From contig NZ_JACCFJ010000001.1 in NCBI RefSeq assembly GCF_013410345.1, positions 868,001 through 932,000 on the forward strand: a stretch of DNA of 64,000 bases. Direction: 5' to 3'. Positions 7,419-15,978 of the stretch are shown here, piece after piece. The DNA comes from Saccharopolyspora hordei. Lineage in GTDB: Bacteria > Actinomycetota > Actinomycetes > Mycobacteriales > Pseudonocardiaceae. The position numbers were made by a program, and so were the translations under genes. Position 1 is the first letter of the stretch. Each line of letters starts with the position of its first letter. The notes beneath the pieces are model-generated. The model ran no database searches. It was not told where the DNA came from and saw nothing but the letters and a program-made list of their open reading frames with translations.

Positions 7419-8441
7419 ATGAACACCCAACGCATGCGGAACGACTGGGGCGCAGCGCCGGCTCCCTACCGGAGGCCCGCGCCGCGCCGTCGACGGGGTC
7501 GCCGAGGGTGGGCCCTGGTGCTGCTCGCGCTGGTCCTCTTCCCGTTGGTGTTCGGCGGATGGCTCTGGTTCCACGTCGACTCGACGATCAACCGCATCAG
7601 CGCCTTCCCGGACTACGACGGCAGACCGGAGGCCGGCGCGGGGGAGAACTGGCTCATCGTCGGCTCCGACAGCCGGGAGGGCCTCGACCCGGAGACGGCC
7701 GCGAACCTGCACGTCGGCGACGCCGACGGGCAGCGCACGGACACGATCATGATCGCGCACCTGCCGGACAACGACACCCCGCCGACGCTGATCAGCCTCC
7801 CGCGGGACTCCCACGTCCCGGTGCCGGGCCACGGGCGGACCATGATCAACGCGGCGTTCGCCCTCGGCGGTCCGGAAATGCTGGCGGAGACCGTGGAACG
7901 GGCGACCGGGCTGCGCATCGACCACTACGCGGAGATCGGGTTCGGCGGCTTCGCCGGTGTGGTCGACGCGGTGGGCGGTGTCGAGATGTGCCTGGAGCAG
8001 GAGATGCACGACACCAAGACCGGCCAGACGCTGCCCGCGGGCTGCAACCGGCTGAGCGGTGAGCAGGCGCTGACGTTCGTCCGCATGCGCTACAGCGACG
8101 CCACACCGCGCTCGGACCTCGACCGGGTCGCCAACCAGCGCGAGTTCATCGGCGCGCTGGTCTCGGAGGCCGCGAGCGCGGGCACGCTCCTCAACCCGTT
8201 CACGACCTACGCGCTGGCCGACAGCGGCGCGGAGGCGCTGACGATGCTGGAGGAGGACGGTCCCGGTGACCTGCTGTCGCTGGCGTGGGCGATGCGCGGG
8301 ATCTCCTCGGGCGAGGTGGTGACGACGACGGTCCCGCTCACCGACGCCACCGCGCACCGCTGGGACAAGGAGAAGGCCAGCGAGCTGTTCGAGGCGGTCG
8401 GCAACGACCAACCGATCCGCCCGGAGCTGATCACCGAGTGA
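7419..8441 (+). CDS. LytR-CpsA-Psr (LCP) family cell-wall glycopolymer transferase
   Basis: A 340-residue membrane-anchored LCP protein. Such enzymes move undecaprenyl-linked polymers onto peptidoglycan (arabinogalactan in mycolata, teichoic-type polymers elsewhere). A basic N-terminus (RRPAPRRRRGRRG) is followed by one transmembrane helix at about residues 29-48, then the extracytoplasmic LCP domain: VGSDSREG, RTDTIMIAHL, LISLPRDSHVPVPGHG and the DHYAEIGFGGFAGVVDAVGGVEMC segment, with conserved Asp/Arg residues. ATG 7419 was chosen as the first Met before the basic tail. It is divergent from the methyltransferase and ends 4 bp before a palindromic repeat at 8446. Confidence 0.9.
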   Translation: MNTQRMRNDWGAAPAPYRRPAPRRRRGRRGWALVLLALVLFPLVFGGWLWFHVDSTINRISAFPDYDGRPEAGAGENWLIVGSDSREGLDPETAANLHVGDADGQRTDTIMIAHLPDNDTPPTLISLPRDSHVPVPGHGRTMINAAFALGGPEMLAETVERATGLRIDHYAEIGFGGFAGVVDAVGGVEMCLEQEMHDTKTGQTLPAGCNRLSGEQALTFVRMRYSDATPRSDLDRVANQREFIGALVSEAASAGTLLNPFTTYALADSGAEALTMLEEDGPGDLLSLAWAMRGISSGEVVTTTVPLTDATAHRWDKEKASELFEAVGNDQPIRPELITE

Positions 8442-8445
8442 CCGC

Positions 8446-8493
8446 GGTCGTGAGTGGAGAAGCCGGTTGGGGGCGGCTTCTCCACTCACGAGC
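8446..8493. repeat. 48-bp intergenic palindrome, family A copy 1
   Basis: Opens with GGTCGTGAGTG and closes with CACTCACGA. In this copy the stem is a perfect 17 bp (8449-8465 with 8474-8490) around an 8-nt loop. It lies between the convergent LCP and AhpD-like genes and could act as a terminator for both. Three further 48-bp copies are at 12586, 12709 and 45394. Confidence 0.85.
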
Positions 8494-8495
8494 CC

Positions 8496-8933
8496 TCACC
8501 GGCGCGGCGGCCGCTTCTCCAGTGGCATTGCGATGAGGTTGAAGGCGTTGATCAGCGCGACCTGTGCGACGGGGTGTCCGAGCTCGGCCTCGTCCGGGAA
8601 CGCCGCGCGCAGCGAGTCCCACAGCTCGTCGGTGATGTGCTCGCGGCGGGTCGCGGCCTCGGCGTAGGTGAGCGCGGCCCGTTCCCGCTCGTCGAACAGC
8701 TCCGACTCCTGCCAGACCGGCAGCTGGAGCAACCGGTCCTGGTCTTCCCCGAGCTCCAGCGCTTCCCTGCTGTGCTTGTCGACGCAGAACACGCACCCGT
8801 TGATCTGCGAGACGCGGAGCTTGACCAGCTCGCGCACGGTCGCGTCCAGCGGTCCCTCCTGGATGGCCGCGTCGGCCTGCAGGAAGTTCGCGTACGGCTC
8901 GGCGGCGGTCTTGCTGAGGTCCAGTCGTGCCAT
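8496..8933 (-). CDS. AhpD-like / carboxymuconolactone decarboxylase family protein
   Basis: A 145-residue protein of the AhpD/CMD superfamily. The active-site motif GCVFCVDKHS carries Cys47, Cys50 and His54, the CxxC-xxx-His arrangement of peroxidase-type AhpD proteins. It probably acts as a thiol-disulfide or peroxidase-related enzyme in the cytoplasm; the physiological partner is not evident. ATG 8933 is preceded on the minus strand by AGGAGAGG. It is divergent from the secreted inhibitor gene. Confidence 0.88.
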   Translation of the reverse strand: MARLDLSKTAAEPYANFLQADAAIQEGPLDATVRELVKLRVSQINGCVFCVDKHSREALELGEDQDRLLQLPVWQESELFDERERAALTYAEAATRREHITDELWDSLRAAFPDEAELGHPVAQVALINAFNLIAMPLEKRPPRR

Positions 8934-9080
8934 GGTGTCCTCTCCTGTCGGTGTTGTGCACCGGGGAGACGGGGCGCGGGACTGGAACGTGACAGGGCGC
9001 CGGGATGGTCACGCGATGAGACCGTTCGGCCGAACCCTGACGAGGTCTTGACCAAAGAGATCGCCCTGTTGGGCTAACGA

Positions 9081-9099
9081 GGACTACCCCAGGTAGTCC
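9081..9099. promoter_or_regulatory. 19-bp palindrome upstream of the SSI inhibitor gene
   Basis: GGACTACC (9081-9088) and GGTAGTCC (9092-9099) form a perfect inverted repeat around CCA. A -10-like TAACGT follows at 9102-9107, so a bound regulator would block or activate this promoter. The regulator is unknown. Confidence 0.5.
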
Positions 9100-9235
9100 A
9101 CTAACGTCGCCGTATCACGTCGTTGCGGAAGCGGTGCGGCGCAACGAATTTCGCGATCCGCGTTCCGCCGGTCCGGGCCGGCTCCGCCCAGCGCCCGTGC
9201 TTCCGCGATCCCCCGACTGGAAGGCAGGAACCGCA

Positions 9236-9634
9236 GTGCTGAAGCAGATCCGCCGCGTGCTGTTGACCACCGCTCTGATCGCCGGGGGCGTGGTGGCCTC
9301 CGCGACGATGGCCCCGGCGCAGGGCAACGCCCCCAGCGTGCTGCACCTCTCGGTGGGCCCCGAGGGGAAGGCGGCGCAGCGCATGACGGTCTTGGAGTGC
9401 CACCCGGCCGGTGGCGCCCACAAGTTCGCGCAGAAGGCCTGTGACGACCTCGAGAGAGTGCAGGGCGACTTCCGCCAGATGAACGTGAACCTGGCCCGCG
9501 CCTGCACCATGGAGTACGCGCCGGTGACCGCCACGCTCGAAGGCACGTGGCGCGGGAACCAGGTCAACTACACCAAGACCTACCCCAACTCCTGCGTCCT
9601 GCAGAACGAGACCGGCGTCGTCTTCGACATCTGA
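9236..9634 (+). CDS. Secreted subtilisin inhibitor-like (SSI) protease inhibitor
   Basis: A 132-residue precursor. A signal peptide (KQIRR, hydrophobic stretch, AMAPAQG-type cleavage region at about residues 24-30) precedes an SSI-fold domain. The family's four cysteines are present (LECHP, KACDD, RACTM, NSCVL), as are EYAPVTATLEGTWRG and the C-terminal TGVVFDI. By alignment with SSI the reactive site is Cys-Thr-Met-Glu-Tyr, giving P1 = Met as in SSI itself, which favours subtilisin- or chymotrypsin-like targets. GTG 9236 follows GGAAGGCAGGAA. Such inhibitors are exported and restrain the producer's own or competitors' serine proteases. Confidence 0.9.
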   Translation: MLKQIRRVLLTTALIAGGVVASATMAPAQGNAPSVLHLSVGPEGKAAQRMTVLECHPAGGAHKFAQKACDDLERVQGDFRQMNVNLARACTMEYAPVTATLEGTWRGNQVNYTKTYPNSCVLQNETGVVFDI

Positions 9635-10122
9635 CCCGCACCGCGTGGCCGGCGGGCGCCACGACGGGGCACATCCCGCCGGGGCACCCGCCGGCCGCGC
9701 GGCCGGAACGGCCGTTCCCGCCACGTAGTCCGGTGCGCCAGCGTCGCGGACGCGCCTCTGCCCGGGGCACTGTTCGTCGGGTACCCGAGCGGTTGTCTCG
9801 GCTCGGCACGCACAGGGCCGTGTGCTCGCTCAGTGCGAATTCGTCGGAACTGACGCGGTGCGCACCGTGGCGGAAGGGACAGCGGACCTGTTCCGGGCCC
9901 GCTTCCGGTGGGCGATGCGCTCTTCAGCTCCGCTGAGCTGGGAACAGGTTGCGGAGCCGTCCCGAGAGCTCTCGCGCACGCGGAGCGAGCTGCACGAAGC
10001 GATCCGCAGGGATTTGCGTGTCGAGCCCCATGAAGACGGGTTGAGGACCGCCGCGGCTGGATCGCGGATCGCCCCGCGCCGATCCAGCTGCGCGTGAGCA
10101 GTGCGCCGTTGGCGTGAGATGG
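9635..10122. other. Long stretch without a clear gene
   Basis: About 490 bp between the SSI gene and the tRNA terminator. An open frame on the plus strand at 9822-10097 could encode 91 residues (GTG start, Trp and Glu/Arg rich) but has no ribosome binding site, no recognisable domain and an unremarkable length for this GC content. I treat it as unproven. No RNA gene, repeat or operator was seen here. Confidence 0.3.
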
Positions 10123-10160
10123 CAGAAGGGGTGCTCCCAAAGCCGGGAGCACCCCTTCTG
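10123..10160 (-). terminator. Terminator for tRNA-Gly
   Basis: A perfect 16-bp stem (10123-10138 with 10145-10160) has a 6-nt loop, 20 bp beyond the 3' end of the minus-strand tRNA gene. Confidence 0.85.
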
Positions 10161-10180
10161 ACCTGCTAAGACTCTGTTGG

Positions 10181-10251
10181 AGCGGATGACGGGAATCGAA
10201 CCCGCGTTCTCAGCTTGGGAAGCTGATGTTCTACCATTGAACTACATCCGC
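10181..10251 (-). tRNA. tRNA-Gly (anticodon CCC)
   Basis: Folds as a cloverleaf: 7-bp acceptor GCGGATG/CATCCGC, D arm GTTC-AATGGTA-GAAC, anticodon stem TCAGC/GCTGA with loop TTCCCAA (anticodon CCC), a 4-nt variable loop and a T arm with TTCGATT. The discriminator base is U. CCA is not encoded. It reads GGG codons. The gene is divergent from dcd. Confidence 0.95.
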
Positions 10252-10319
10252 GCCACCTCCCGTGGGAGGCGACGACAGCTTAACACGGTGGGGCGCGAAG
10301 ATCGTAGCGGGGTCCCCAG

Positions 10320-10325
10320 TAGGCT
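10320..10325 (+). promoter_or_regulatory. -10 element of dcd (leaderless)
   Basis: TAGGCT ends 7 nt before the GTG at 10332, so transcription would begin at the start codon. This supports 10332 over 10326 as the start. Confidence 0.55.
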
Positions 10326-10331
10326 GTGGGC

Positions 10332-10913
10332 GTGTTGCTGAGTGACCGGGACCTGCGCAAAGAGCTCGACGAGGGGCGCCTCGAACTCGATCCGTTCGAC
10401 GCCGGGATGATCCAGCCGTCGAGCATCGACGTGCGGTTGGACCGCTTCTTCCGGGTCTTCGACAACACCCGGTACACCCACATCGACCCGTCGAAGCAGC
10501 AGGACGAGCTCACCTCGCTGGTGGAGACGCCGGACGACGACCCGTTCGTGCTGCACCCCGGCGAGTTCGTGCTCGGGTCGACCTTCGAGTCCGTGCGGTT
10601 GCCGGACGACCTGGCCGGGCGGTTGGAGGGCAAGTCCTCGCTGGGCCGGCTCGGTCTGCTCACGCACTCCACCGCGGGGTTCATCGACCCCGGCTTCACC
10701 GGGCACATCACCCTCGAGCTGTCCAACGTGGCGAACCTGCCGATCACGTTGTGGCCCGGGATGAAGATCGGGCAGCTGTGCCTGTTCCGGCTGTCGAGTC
10801 CCGCCGACCACCCGTACGGGACGAAGGAAGCCGGCTCGCGCTACCAGGGTCAGCGGGGGCCGACGCCGTCCCGGGCCCACCTGAACTTCCAGCGCACCGA
10901 GACCAAGCGGTGA
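10332..10913 (+). CDS. dcd: dCTP deaminase
   Basis: A 193-residue trimeric enzyme that deaminates dCTP to dUTP; actinobacterial members are often the bifunctional dUMP-forming type, which this one may be. It begins [15 protein letters not shown], as is usual for the family. [26 protein letters not shown] and the [21 protein letters not shown] signature follow; the catalytic Glu is in ITLELSN. The C-terminus [14 protein letters not shown] closes over the nucleotide. Its start at 10332 is supported by the -10 at 10320-10325. It lies next to tRNA-Gly, as in several actinobacteria. Confidence 0.95.
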   Translation: MLLSDRDLRKELDEGRLELDPFDAGMIQPSSIDVRLDRFFRVFDNTRYTHIDPSKQQDELTSLVETPDDDPFVLHPGEFVLGSTFESVRLPDDLAGRLEGKSSLGRLGLLTHSTAGFIDPGFTGHITLELSNVANLPITLWPGMKIGQLCLFRLSSPADHPYGTKEAGSRYQGQRGPTPSRAHLNFQRTETKR

Positions 10914-11114
10914 CCGTCCGCAATCACTCCTGATCTCCATCTTGCCTGATCGTGGCGTAGATCACCGGTCCACCCGTGAACCTTGGTGACGGTGAGCTAC
11001 TTCACCCTGAATCGAACAAGTCAAGTAGGGGTTCAGAACTTACGATCCCCTGCGCCCGGCGTTCTGGAACGATTCGCAACGGAGCGGTCGACGTGCGGGC
11101 AGCAGGAGTACTCG

Positions 11115-12524
11115 ATGTCCGCAACGCAGGCGCGTGCCTCGGGCGCTGCCACCGAGCACCTCGGGCACGTGGTGATGATCGCCGGGGCTGCGGCGCTCGG
11201 CGGATTCCTCTTCGGCTACGACACGTCCGTGATCAACGGTGCGGTCGACGCCATCCAGCAGCACTTCGACGTCGGCCCCGCGCTGACCGGGTTGACCGTC
11301 TCCTCCGCGCTGCTCGGCTCGGCCGTCGGCGCCGGGATCGCCGGCGGGCTGGCCGACCGGGTCGGCCGGATCCGGGTCATGCAGCTGGCCGCGATCCTGT
11401 TCATCATCAGCGCCGTCGGCTCGGCCGTGCCCTTCGCGATCTGGGACCTGGCGCTCTGGCGCGTGGTCGGTGGCGTCGCCATCGGCATCGCCTCGGTGAT
11501 CGCGCCCGCCTACATCGCGGAGGTGGCCCCCGCCGCCTACCGCGGGCGGTTGGCCTCGCTGCAGCAGCTGGCGATCGTGCTCGGGATCGCCATCTCGCAG
11601 CTGGTCAACTACGCGCTGGCGCAGGCCGCCGGGGGCAGCGCGTCCGGCACGCTCGGCCCGCTCCAGGCCTGGCAGTGGATGCTCGGCGCGGCGGCGGTGC
11701 CCGCGGTGGTCTACCTCGTGGTCGCCTCGACGATCCCCGAGTCCCCGCGCTACCTGGTGGCCGTCGGCGAGCTCGACCGGGCGCGGGAGGTCCTGTCGCA
11801 GGTCGAGTCCGGTGACCCGGACGAGAGGGTCGCCGACATCGAGGCGGCGCTCGGCGGCGAGCACAAGCCGCGGCTGAGCGACCTGCGCGGGCGGTTCGGG
11901 CTGCTGCCGATCGTGTGGGTCGGCATGGCCATCGCCGCGCTGCAGCAGTTCGTCGGCATCAACGTGATCTTCTACTACTCGTCGTCGCTGTGGCACTCGG
12001 TCGGCATCGACGAGAGCAGCTCGCTGCTGCTGAGCCTGTTCACGTCGATCGTCAACATCATCGGCACCTTCGTGGCCATCGCGCTGGTGGACAAGATCGG
12101 GCGCAAGCCGCTGCTGGTGATCGGCTCGGTCGGCATGGCCGTGTCGCTGGCCGTGACCGGGTGGGCGTTCAGCTTCGCCGAGGTCGTCGGTGACGAGGCG
12201 CAGCTGCCGTTCCAGTGGGGTGCGGTGGCGCTGGTGTCGGCGAGCGCGTTCGTGCTGTTCTTCGCCGCCTCGTGGGGCGTGGTGATGTGGGTGCTGCTGG
12301 GCGAGATGTTCCCGGCGCGCATCCGCGCCGCTGCGCTGGCGCTGGGCACCGCGACGAACTGGGTGGCGAACTGGCTGGTGACGGTGAGCTTCCCGAGCAT
12401 GCGGGACTGGAACCTGCCGGTCACCTACTTCCTCTACGCCGCGTTCGCGCTGGTCTCGGTGGTGTTCGTGGTGAAGTACCTGAAGGAGACCAAGGGGCGC
12501 ACCCTGGAGGAGATGGGCAGCTGA
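11115..12524 (+). CDS. Sugar porter (MFS) proton-coupled sugar transporter
   Basis: A 469-residue inner-membrane transporter of the sugar porter family (XylE/GLUT-like), with twelve predicted helices. Signatures seen: GGFLFGYDTSVINGA in helix 1, GLADRVGRIR between helices 2 and 3, PESPRYL at the end of helix 6, LQQFVGINVIFYYSS in helix 7, VDKIGRKPLL after helix 8 and KETKGRTLEEM at the C-terminus. ATG 11115 has GCAGGAG at 11102-11108. It stands alone in its direction and is closed by the hairpin at 12538-12570. The sugar is unknown; no sugar catabolic genes are adjacent. Confidence 0.92.
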   Translation: MSATQARASGAATEHLGHVVMIAGAAALGGFLFGYDTSVINGAVDAIQQHFDVGPALTGLTVSSALLGSAVGAGIAGGLADRVGRIRVMQLAAILFIISAVGSAVPFAIWDLALWRVVGGVAIGIASVIAPAYIAEVAPAAYRGRLASLQQLAIVLGIAISQLVNYALAQAAGGSASGTLGPLQAWQWMLGAAAVPAVVYLVVASTIPESPRYLVAVGELDRAREVLSQVESGDPDERVADIEAALGGEHKPRLSDLRGRFGLLPIVWVGMAIAALQQFVGINVIFYYSSSLWHSVGIDESSSLLLSLFTSIVNIIGTFVAIALVDKIGRKPLLVIGSVGMAVSLAVTGWAFSFAEVVGDEAQLPFQWGAVALVSASAFVLFFAASWGVVMWVLLGEMFPARIRAAALALGTATNWVANWLVTVSFPSMRDWNLPVTYFLYAAFALVSVVFVVKYLKETKGRTLEEMGS

Positions 12525-12537
12525 CCCCAGGCGTCGA

Positions 12538-12570
12538 GCGAGGGCGGTCCCGGACCGGGGCCGCCCTCGC
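12538..12570 (+). terminator. Terminator after sugar porter
   Basis: A perfect 10-bp stem (12538-12547 with 12561-12570) has a 13-nt loop, 14 bp after the stop codon. Confidence 0.75.
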
Positions 12571-12585
12571 TGTCGTTCTGCGCGA

Positions 12586-12633
12586 GGTCGTGAGTGCTCA
12601 GGCCGCTTCCAGCCGGTCTCCGCGCTCACGATC
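12586..12633. repeat. 48-bp intergenic palindrome, family A copy 2
   Basis: Starts GGTCGTGAGTGCTCAGG and ends GCTCACGATC. The first 11 bases are identical to the other copies. It is paired with copy 3, 123 bp downstream, between two convergent genes. Confidence 0.75.
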
Positions 12634-12708
12634 ACGCGCCCGGGTGAGGTCGTGGCAGGAGCGTGGCGGGTGTGGAGCGGTGTGTGCGGTGCTGGGGGTG
12701 TCGGGTCG

Positions 12709-12756
12709 GGTCGTGAGTGCTCAGGCCGGTTGGAGCCGGTCCTCGTGCTCACGACC
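12709..12756. repeat. 48-bp intergenic palindrome, family A copy 3
   Basis: Same orientation and length as copy 2, with GGTCGTGAGTGCTCAGG identical to it, a central CCGGTTGGAGCCGG and the ending TGCTCACGACC. The terminal arms GGTCGTGAG/CTCACGACC form a perfect 9-bp pair. Confidence 0.8.
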
Positions 12757-12803
12757 TCGGGTGGGGTGAGGCCTTCGGCGCCTGTGGAGCCGTCTGAGAC
12801 GTG

Positions 12804-12840
12804 GCAGGGCCCCTCCAGGCGTGGCCTGGAGGGGCCCTGC
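12804..12840 (-). terminator. Strong terminator after Fe-S oxidoreductase gene
   Basis: A perfect 16-bp stem (12804-12819 with 12825-12840) has a 5-nt loop, 13 bp beyond the minus-strand stop. Confidence 0.85.
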
Positions 12841-12852
12841 GAGGTGGATCCG

Positions 12853-15075
12853 TCAGCTGCTGGTGGCTGCGGTGTCCTCGGAGTCCTGCTTCTCACCGCG
12901 CTTGACGGCGCTGAGCAGGAGCTGGGCGACGTCGACGACCTCGACCGACTCCGAGGCGACCTTCTCGCTCTGGCGAGCGGTCAGGCCGTCCGAGAGCATG
13001 ACCTTGCAGAACGGGCAGCCCGTCGCGATCTTCGACGGCGCGGTGCCCAGCGCCTCGTCCACGCGCTCGATGTTGATGCGTTTGCCGATGCGCTCCTCCA
13101 TCCACATCCGGGCACCACCGGCGCCGCAGCACATCGCGCGGTCGGCGTGCCGCGGCATCTCCCGGAAGGTGGCGCCGGAGGCGCTGACCAGGTCGCGCGG
13201 CGGCGTGTAGACCTTGTTGTGGCGGCCGATGTAGCACGGGTCGTGGTAGGTGACGTCCTCGGCGACCGGCGCCACCGGGGTCAGGCGCTTCTCGCGGACG
13301 AGCTTGTTGAGCAGCTGGGTGTGGTGGACGACCTCGTAGTCGCCGCCCAGCTGCGAGTACTCGTTGGCGAGGCTGTTGAAGCAGTGCGCGCAGGTGGCGA
13401 CGATCTTGCGCTTGCCCGGCTCACGCCCCTCGAACACCGAGTTGAGCACCTCGACGTTCTGCTGGGCCAGCATCTGGAAGATGAACTCGTTGCCCGCGCG
13501 GCGAGCGGGGTCGCCGGTGCAGGTCTCCTCCGGGCCGAGCACCACGTACTTCACGCCGGCGATGTGCAGCAGCTCGGCGACGGCCTGGGTGGTCTTCTTC
13601 GCGCGGTCCTCGAAGGCGCCGGCGCAGCCGACCCAGAACAGGTACTCCACGTCGTCGGCCAGTTCGCCGTCGAAGACCGGGACCTCGAAGTCCAGGCCCT
13701 CGGTCCAGGCCAGCCGGTCCTTGGCGTTCTGGCCCCACGGGTTGCCCTTGTTCTCCAGGTTCTTGAACATCCCGCCGAGCTCGGTCGGGAAGTTCGACTC
13801 GATCATCACCTGGTAGCGGCGCATGTCGACGATGTGGTCGACGTGCTCGATGTCCACCGGGCACTGCTCCACGCACGCACCGCAGGAGGTGCACGACCAC
13901 AGCACGTCCGGGTCGATGACGCCCATCTCCTCGGGGCCGCCGACCAGCGGGCGCTCGGCCTCGGCCAGCGCCAGCGCGTCGATCTTCGCGAGCTTCTCCT
14001 CGGCGCCCTCACCGGTGATGCCGACCTCGTCGCCGGCCATGTCCTTGCGGCCACCGGCCAGCAGGTAGGGGGCCTTGGCGTAGGCGTGGTCGCGCAGCGA
14101 GGTGATCAGCAGCTTCGGCGACAGCGGCTTGGCGGTGTTCCACGCCGGGCACTGCGACTGGCAGCGACCGCACTCGGTGCAGGTGGTGAAGTCCAGCCAG
14201 CCCTTCCAGGAGAAGTCCTCGATCTTGCCGGCGCCGAACACGTCGGTGTCCGGGTCGGCCTCCTCGAAGTCCAGCGGCTTGCCCGCGGACATCATCGGCT
14301 TGATCGCGCCGAGCGCGACGTCACCGTCGTCCTCGCGCTTGAAGTAGATGTTGAAGAACGCCGAGAAGCGGTGCCAGGCGATGCCCATCGTCATCGTCCG
14401 CGCCACCACGATGAGCCAGACCGTGGCGCTCATCAGCTTGATGAACGCGAACACCGACACCAGGTCCGGGCTCGCCGGCAGCAGGGCGCCGACCGGGCCG
14501 GAGACGAACTCGGCCCACAGCGGCACCTCGTGCACGCCCAGCGCGGACTTCGCGGCGCGCACGCCCAGGATGCCGATGCCCTCGATCAGCACGACGGCTT
14601 CGATGAAGTACGCCCAGGCGAAGTTCGAGCCCTGGAAGCGCGACAGCCGGTCCGCGCGCCGCGGGTGGTTGCGCTGCCGGATCCCGATCAGCACCAGGAT
14701 GCCGACCACGGTGCCCACGCCCAGGACCTCCATCAGGAAGTGGAAGATCGCCAGGTCGTCCAGCACCGGCCAGCCCCAGGTGGGGACGAACACCTCGCCG
14801 TAGGCCTCGAACAGGGCCAGCGACCCGAGCAAGAAGCCCCACATCACCAGCCAGTGCCACACACCGACGTTGCGGAACTTGTTCATCCGCGTGTGCGCGG
14901 CGAACTCCTTGACCACGGTCGCCAGCCGAGCCAGCACCGGGCCGTTGCGGGTGCTGTCTGGCTGCCCCAAGCGGATGATCCGCACGAACCGGGCAATGGT
15001 CAGGGCGAACATGCTCCACGCGACGACGCCGAGCGCGACCGAGATCACTCCGAGCGTGATCTGAACAGCACCCAT
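12853..15075 (-). CDS. Membrane-bound Fe-S oxidoreductase, heterodisulfide-reductase-like
   Basis: A 740-residue membrane redox protein resembling mycobacterial Rv0338c-type iron-sulfur reductases (name from memory of the family). About five or six N-terminal helices (residues 1-260) form a NarI-like membrane anchor. Two 4Fe-4S ferredoxin motifs follow: CTECGRCQSQCP and CTSCGACVEQCP. Two CCG-type domains, as in HdrB/GlpC, come next: VGCAGAFEDR..CAHCFNSL and YHDPCYIGRHN..CCGAGGARMW..GCPFC. It probably passes electrons between a membrane quinone pool and an unknown cytosolic partner. ATG 15075 follows GGAGGC on the minus strand. It is a lone gene ended by a strong hairpin. Confidence 0.9.
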   Translation of the reverse strand: MGAVQITLGVISVALGVVAWSMFALTIARFVRIIRLGQPDSTRNGPVLARLATVVKEFAAHTRMNKFRNVGVWHWLVMWGFLLGSLALFEAYGEVFVPTWGWPVLDDLAIFHFLMEVLGVGTVVGILVLIGIRQRNHPRRADRLSRFQGSNFAWAYFIEAVVLIEGIGILGVRAAKSALGVHEVPLWAEFVSGPVGALLPASPDLVSVFAFIKLMSATVWLIVVARTMTMGIAWHRFSAFFNIYFKREDDGDVALGAIKPMMSAGKPLDFEEADPDTDVFGAGKIEDFSWKGWLDFTTCTECGRCQSQCPAWNTAKPLSPKLLITSLRDHAYAKAPYLLAGGRKDMAGDEVGITGEGAEEKLAKIDALALAEAERPLVGGPEEMGVIDPDVLWSCTSCGACVEQCPVDIEHVDHIVDMRRYQVMIESNFPTELGGMFKNLENKGNPWGQNAKDRLAWTEGLDFEVPVFDGELADDVEYLFWVGCAGAFEDRAKKTTQAVAELLHIAGVKYVVLGPEETCTGDPARRAGNEFIFQMLAQQNVEVLNSVFEGREPGKRKIVATCAHCFNSLANEYSQLGGDYEVVHHTQLLNKLVREKRLTPVAPVAEDVTYHDPCYIGRHNKVYTPPRDLVSASGATFREMPRHADRAMCCGAGGARMWMEERIGKRINIERVDEALGTAPSKIATGCPFCKVMLSDGLTARQSEKVASESVEVVDVAQLLLSAVKRGEKQDSEDTAATSS

Positions 15076-15454
15076 GCTCGCGGCCTCCTGTTTCGAGGGG
15101 GTAGTCCGTTCGGGCAGCGTACGCCCTGTTACCCGCCGGTAACTACAGGGGCTGTGCGCTTGGTGGGAACAGAGGGTGATTCTGCGAGAACGTCGAGCCG
15201 AAAACTAGTTGTGCGATTGTCCATGTTTGTCCGGTAGTCTGGCACCGGTCCGTGCCGGACGCGCGCGGCGTCGGTGCAGCTGGTGTCCGGGTTGTTCCTG
15301 TTGACGGCTGCGGCGGCGGTGACGGCCGGCGTCGCCGGTCGCGCGCCGTGCGGGCCGCCCGGGGCGGGATCGCGGAGCCGGTGCGATTTTCGCCACGTTG
15401 TTCAAGGGTGTGAACGATGCGTTCGGCCACACCGAACGGTTCAGGGGGTCGGTG
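15076..15454. promoter_or_regulatory. Divergent promoter region, Fe-S gene / DUF1707 gene
   Basis: 379 bp hold the divergent promoters of the Fe-S oxidoreductase and the DUF1707 gene. A plus-strand -10-like TAGTCT is at 15235-15240, 215 bp before the downstream start. The 15120-15240 stretch is less GC-rich than its surroundings. No RNA element was recognised. Confidence 0.35.
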
Positions 15455-15898
15455 ATGACTGGGGCGGACAGAGGGTCGATGCGGGCGGCGGACGGCGACC
15501 GGGACGCCGTGGCCGAGCGGCTGCGGGCCGCGCTGGACGAGGGACGGCTGTCGCTCACGGAGTACGACGAGCGCCTGCGGCGGGCCTACGCCGCCACCAC
15601 GTTCGGTGAGCTCGACCCGCTCGTCGCCGACCTGCCCGAGCCGTCCCGGCAGGTCGCCCAGCGCGAGGACGCTCAGCGCAGGGAGGTCAAGCGCCGCCAG
15701 GTCAAGCGACACCAGGTCAAGGAGTGGCGCGACTGGGCCGGCGTCAGCGTCATCCTGACCGGGATCTGGCTGGTCACCTGCATCGCGTCCGGTCAGCTGG
15801 AGTTCTTCTGGCCGGTCATCCCGATGGGCATCTGGGCCGCGGTGAACGTCAGCGACCTGATCTTCGGCACCGGGAGGTCGAAGAGCTCCGACGACTGA
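15455..15898 (+). CDS. DUF1707 (SHOCT-like) membrane protein
   Basis: A 147-residue protein. The N-terminal DUF1707 domain (residues about 10-62: DGDRDAVAERLRAALDEGRL, YDERLRRAYAATTFGELDPLVADLP) is followed by a charged Lys/Arg/Gln linker and two transmembrane helices (VSVILTGIWLVTCIAS and FFWPVIPMGIWAAVNV). DUF1707 proteins are common in actinobacteria, and their role is poorly known. ATG 15455 was chosen because of the purine-rich AGGGGG at 15443-15448; GTG 15452 is equivalent. Confidence 0.82.
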   Translation: MTGADRGSMRAADGDRDAVAERLRAALDEGRLSLTEYDERLRRAYAATTFGELDPLVADLPEPSRQVAQREDAQRREVKRRQVKRHQVKEWRDWAGVSVILTGIWLVTCIASGQLEFFWPVIPMGIWAAVNVSDLIFGTGRSKSSDD

Positions 15899-15939
15899 TC
15901 CACGTCCGTGCGCGGCGGGGCAGAGGTGCGCCCTGGAAG

Positions 15940-15955
15940 TTGAACGATCGTGCAA
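15940..15955. promoter_or_regulatory. Probable TetR operator before the SMR/TetR pair
   Basis: TTGAACGATCGTGCAA is a 16-bp palindrome with one mismatched pair (TTG-N-ACGATCGT-N-CAA), 23 bp before the SMR start. It is the expected target for the downstream TetR protein. Confidence 0.6.
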
Positions 15956-15978
15956 TTTTTCGGGAAGGGGTTCCGGGC

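Noticed and set aside
9822-10097. A 91-residue gene between the SSI gene and tRNA-Gly
   Set aside because: No ribosome binding site, no leaderless -10 spacing and no recognisable domain; kept only as an unproven open frame in the gap entry.
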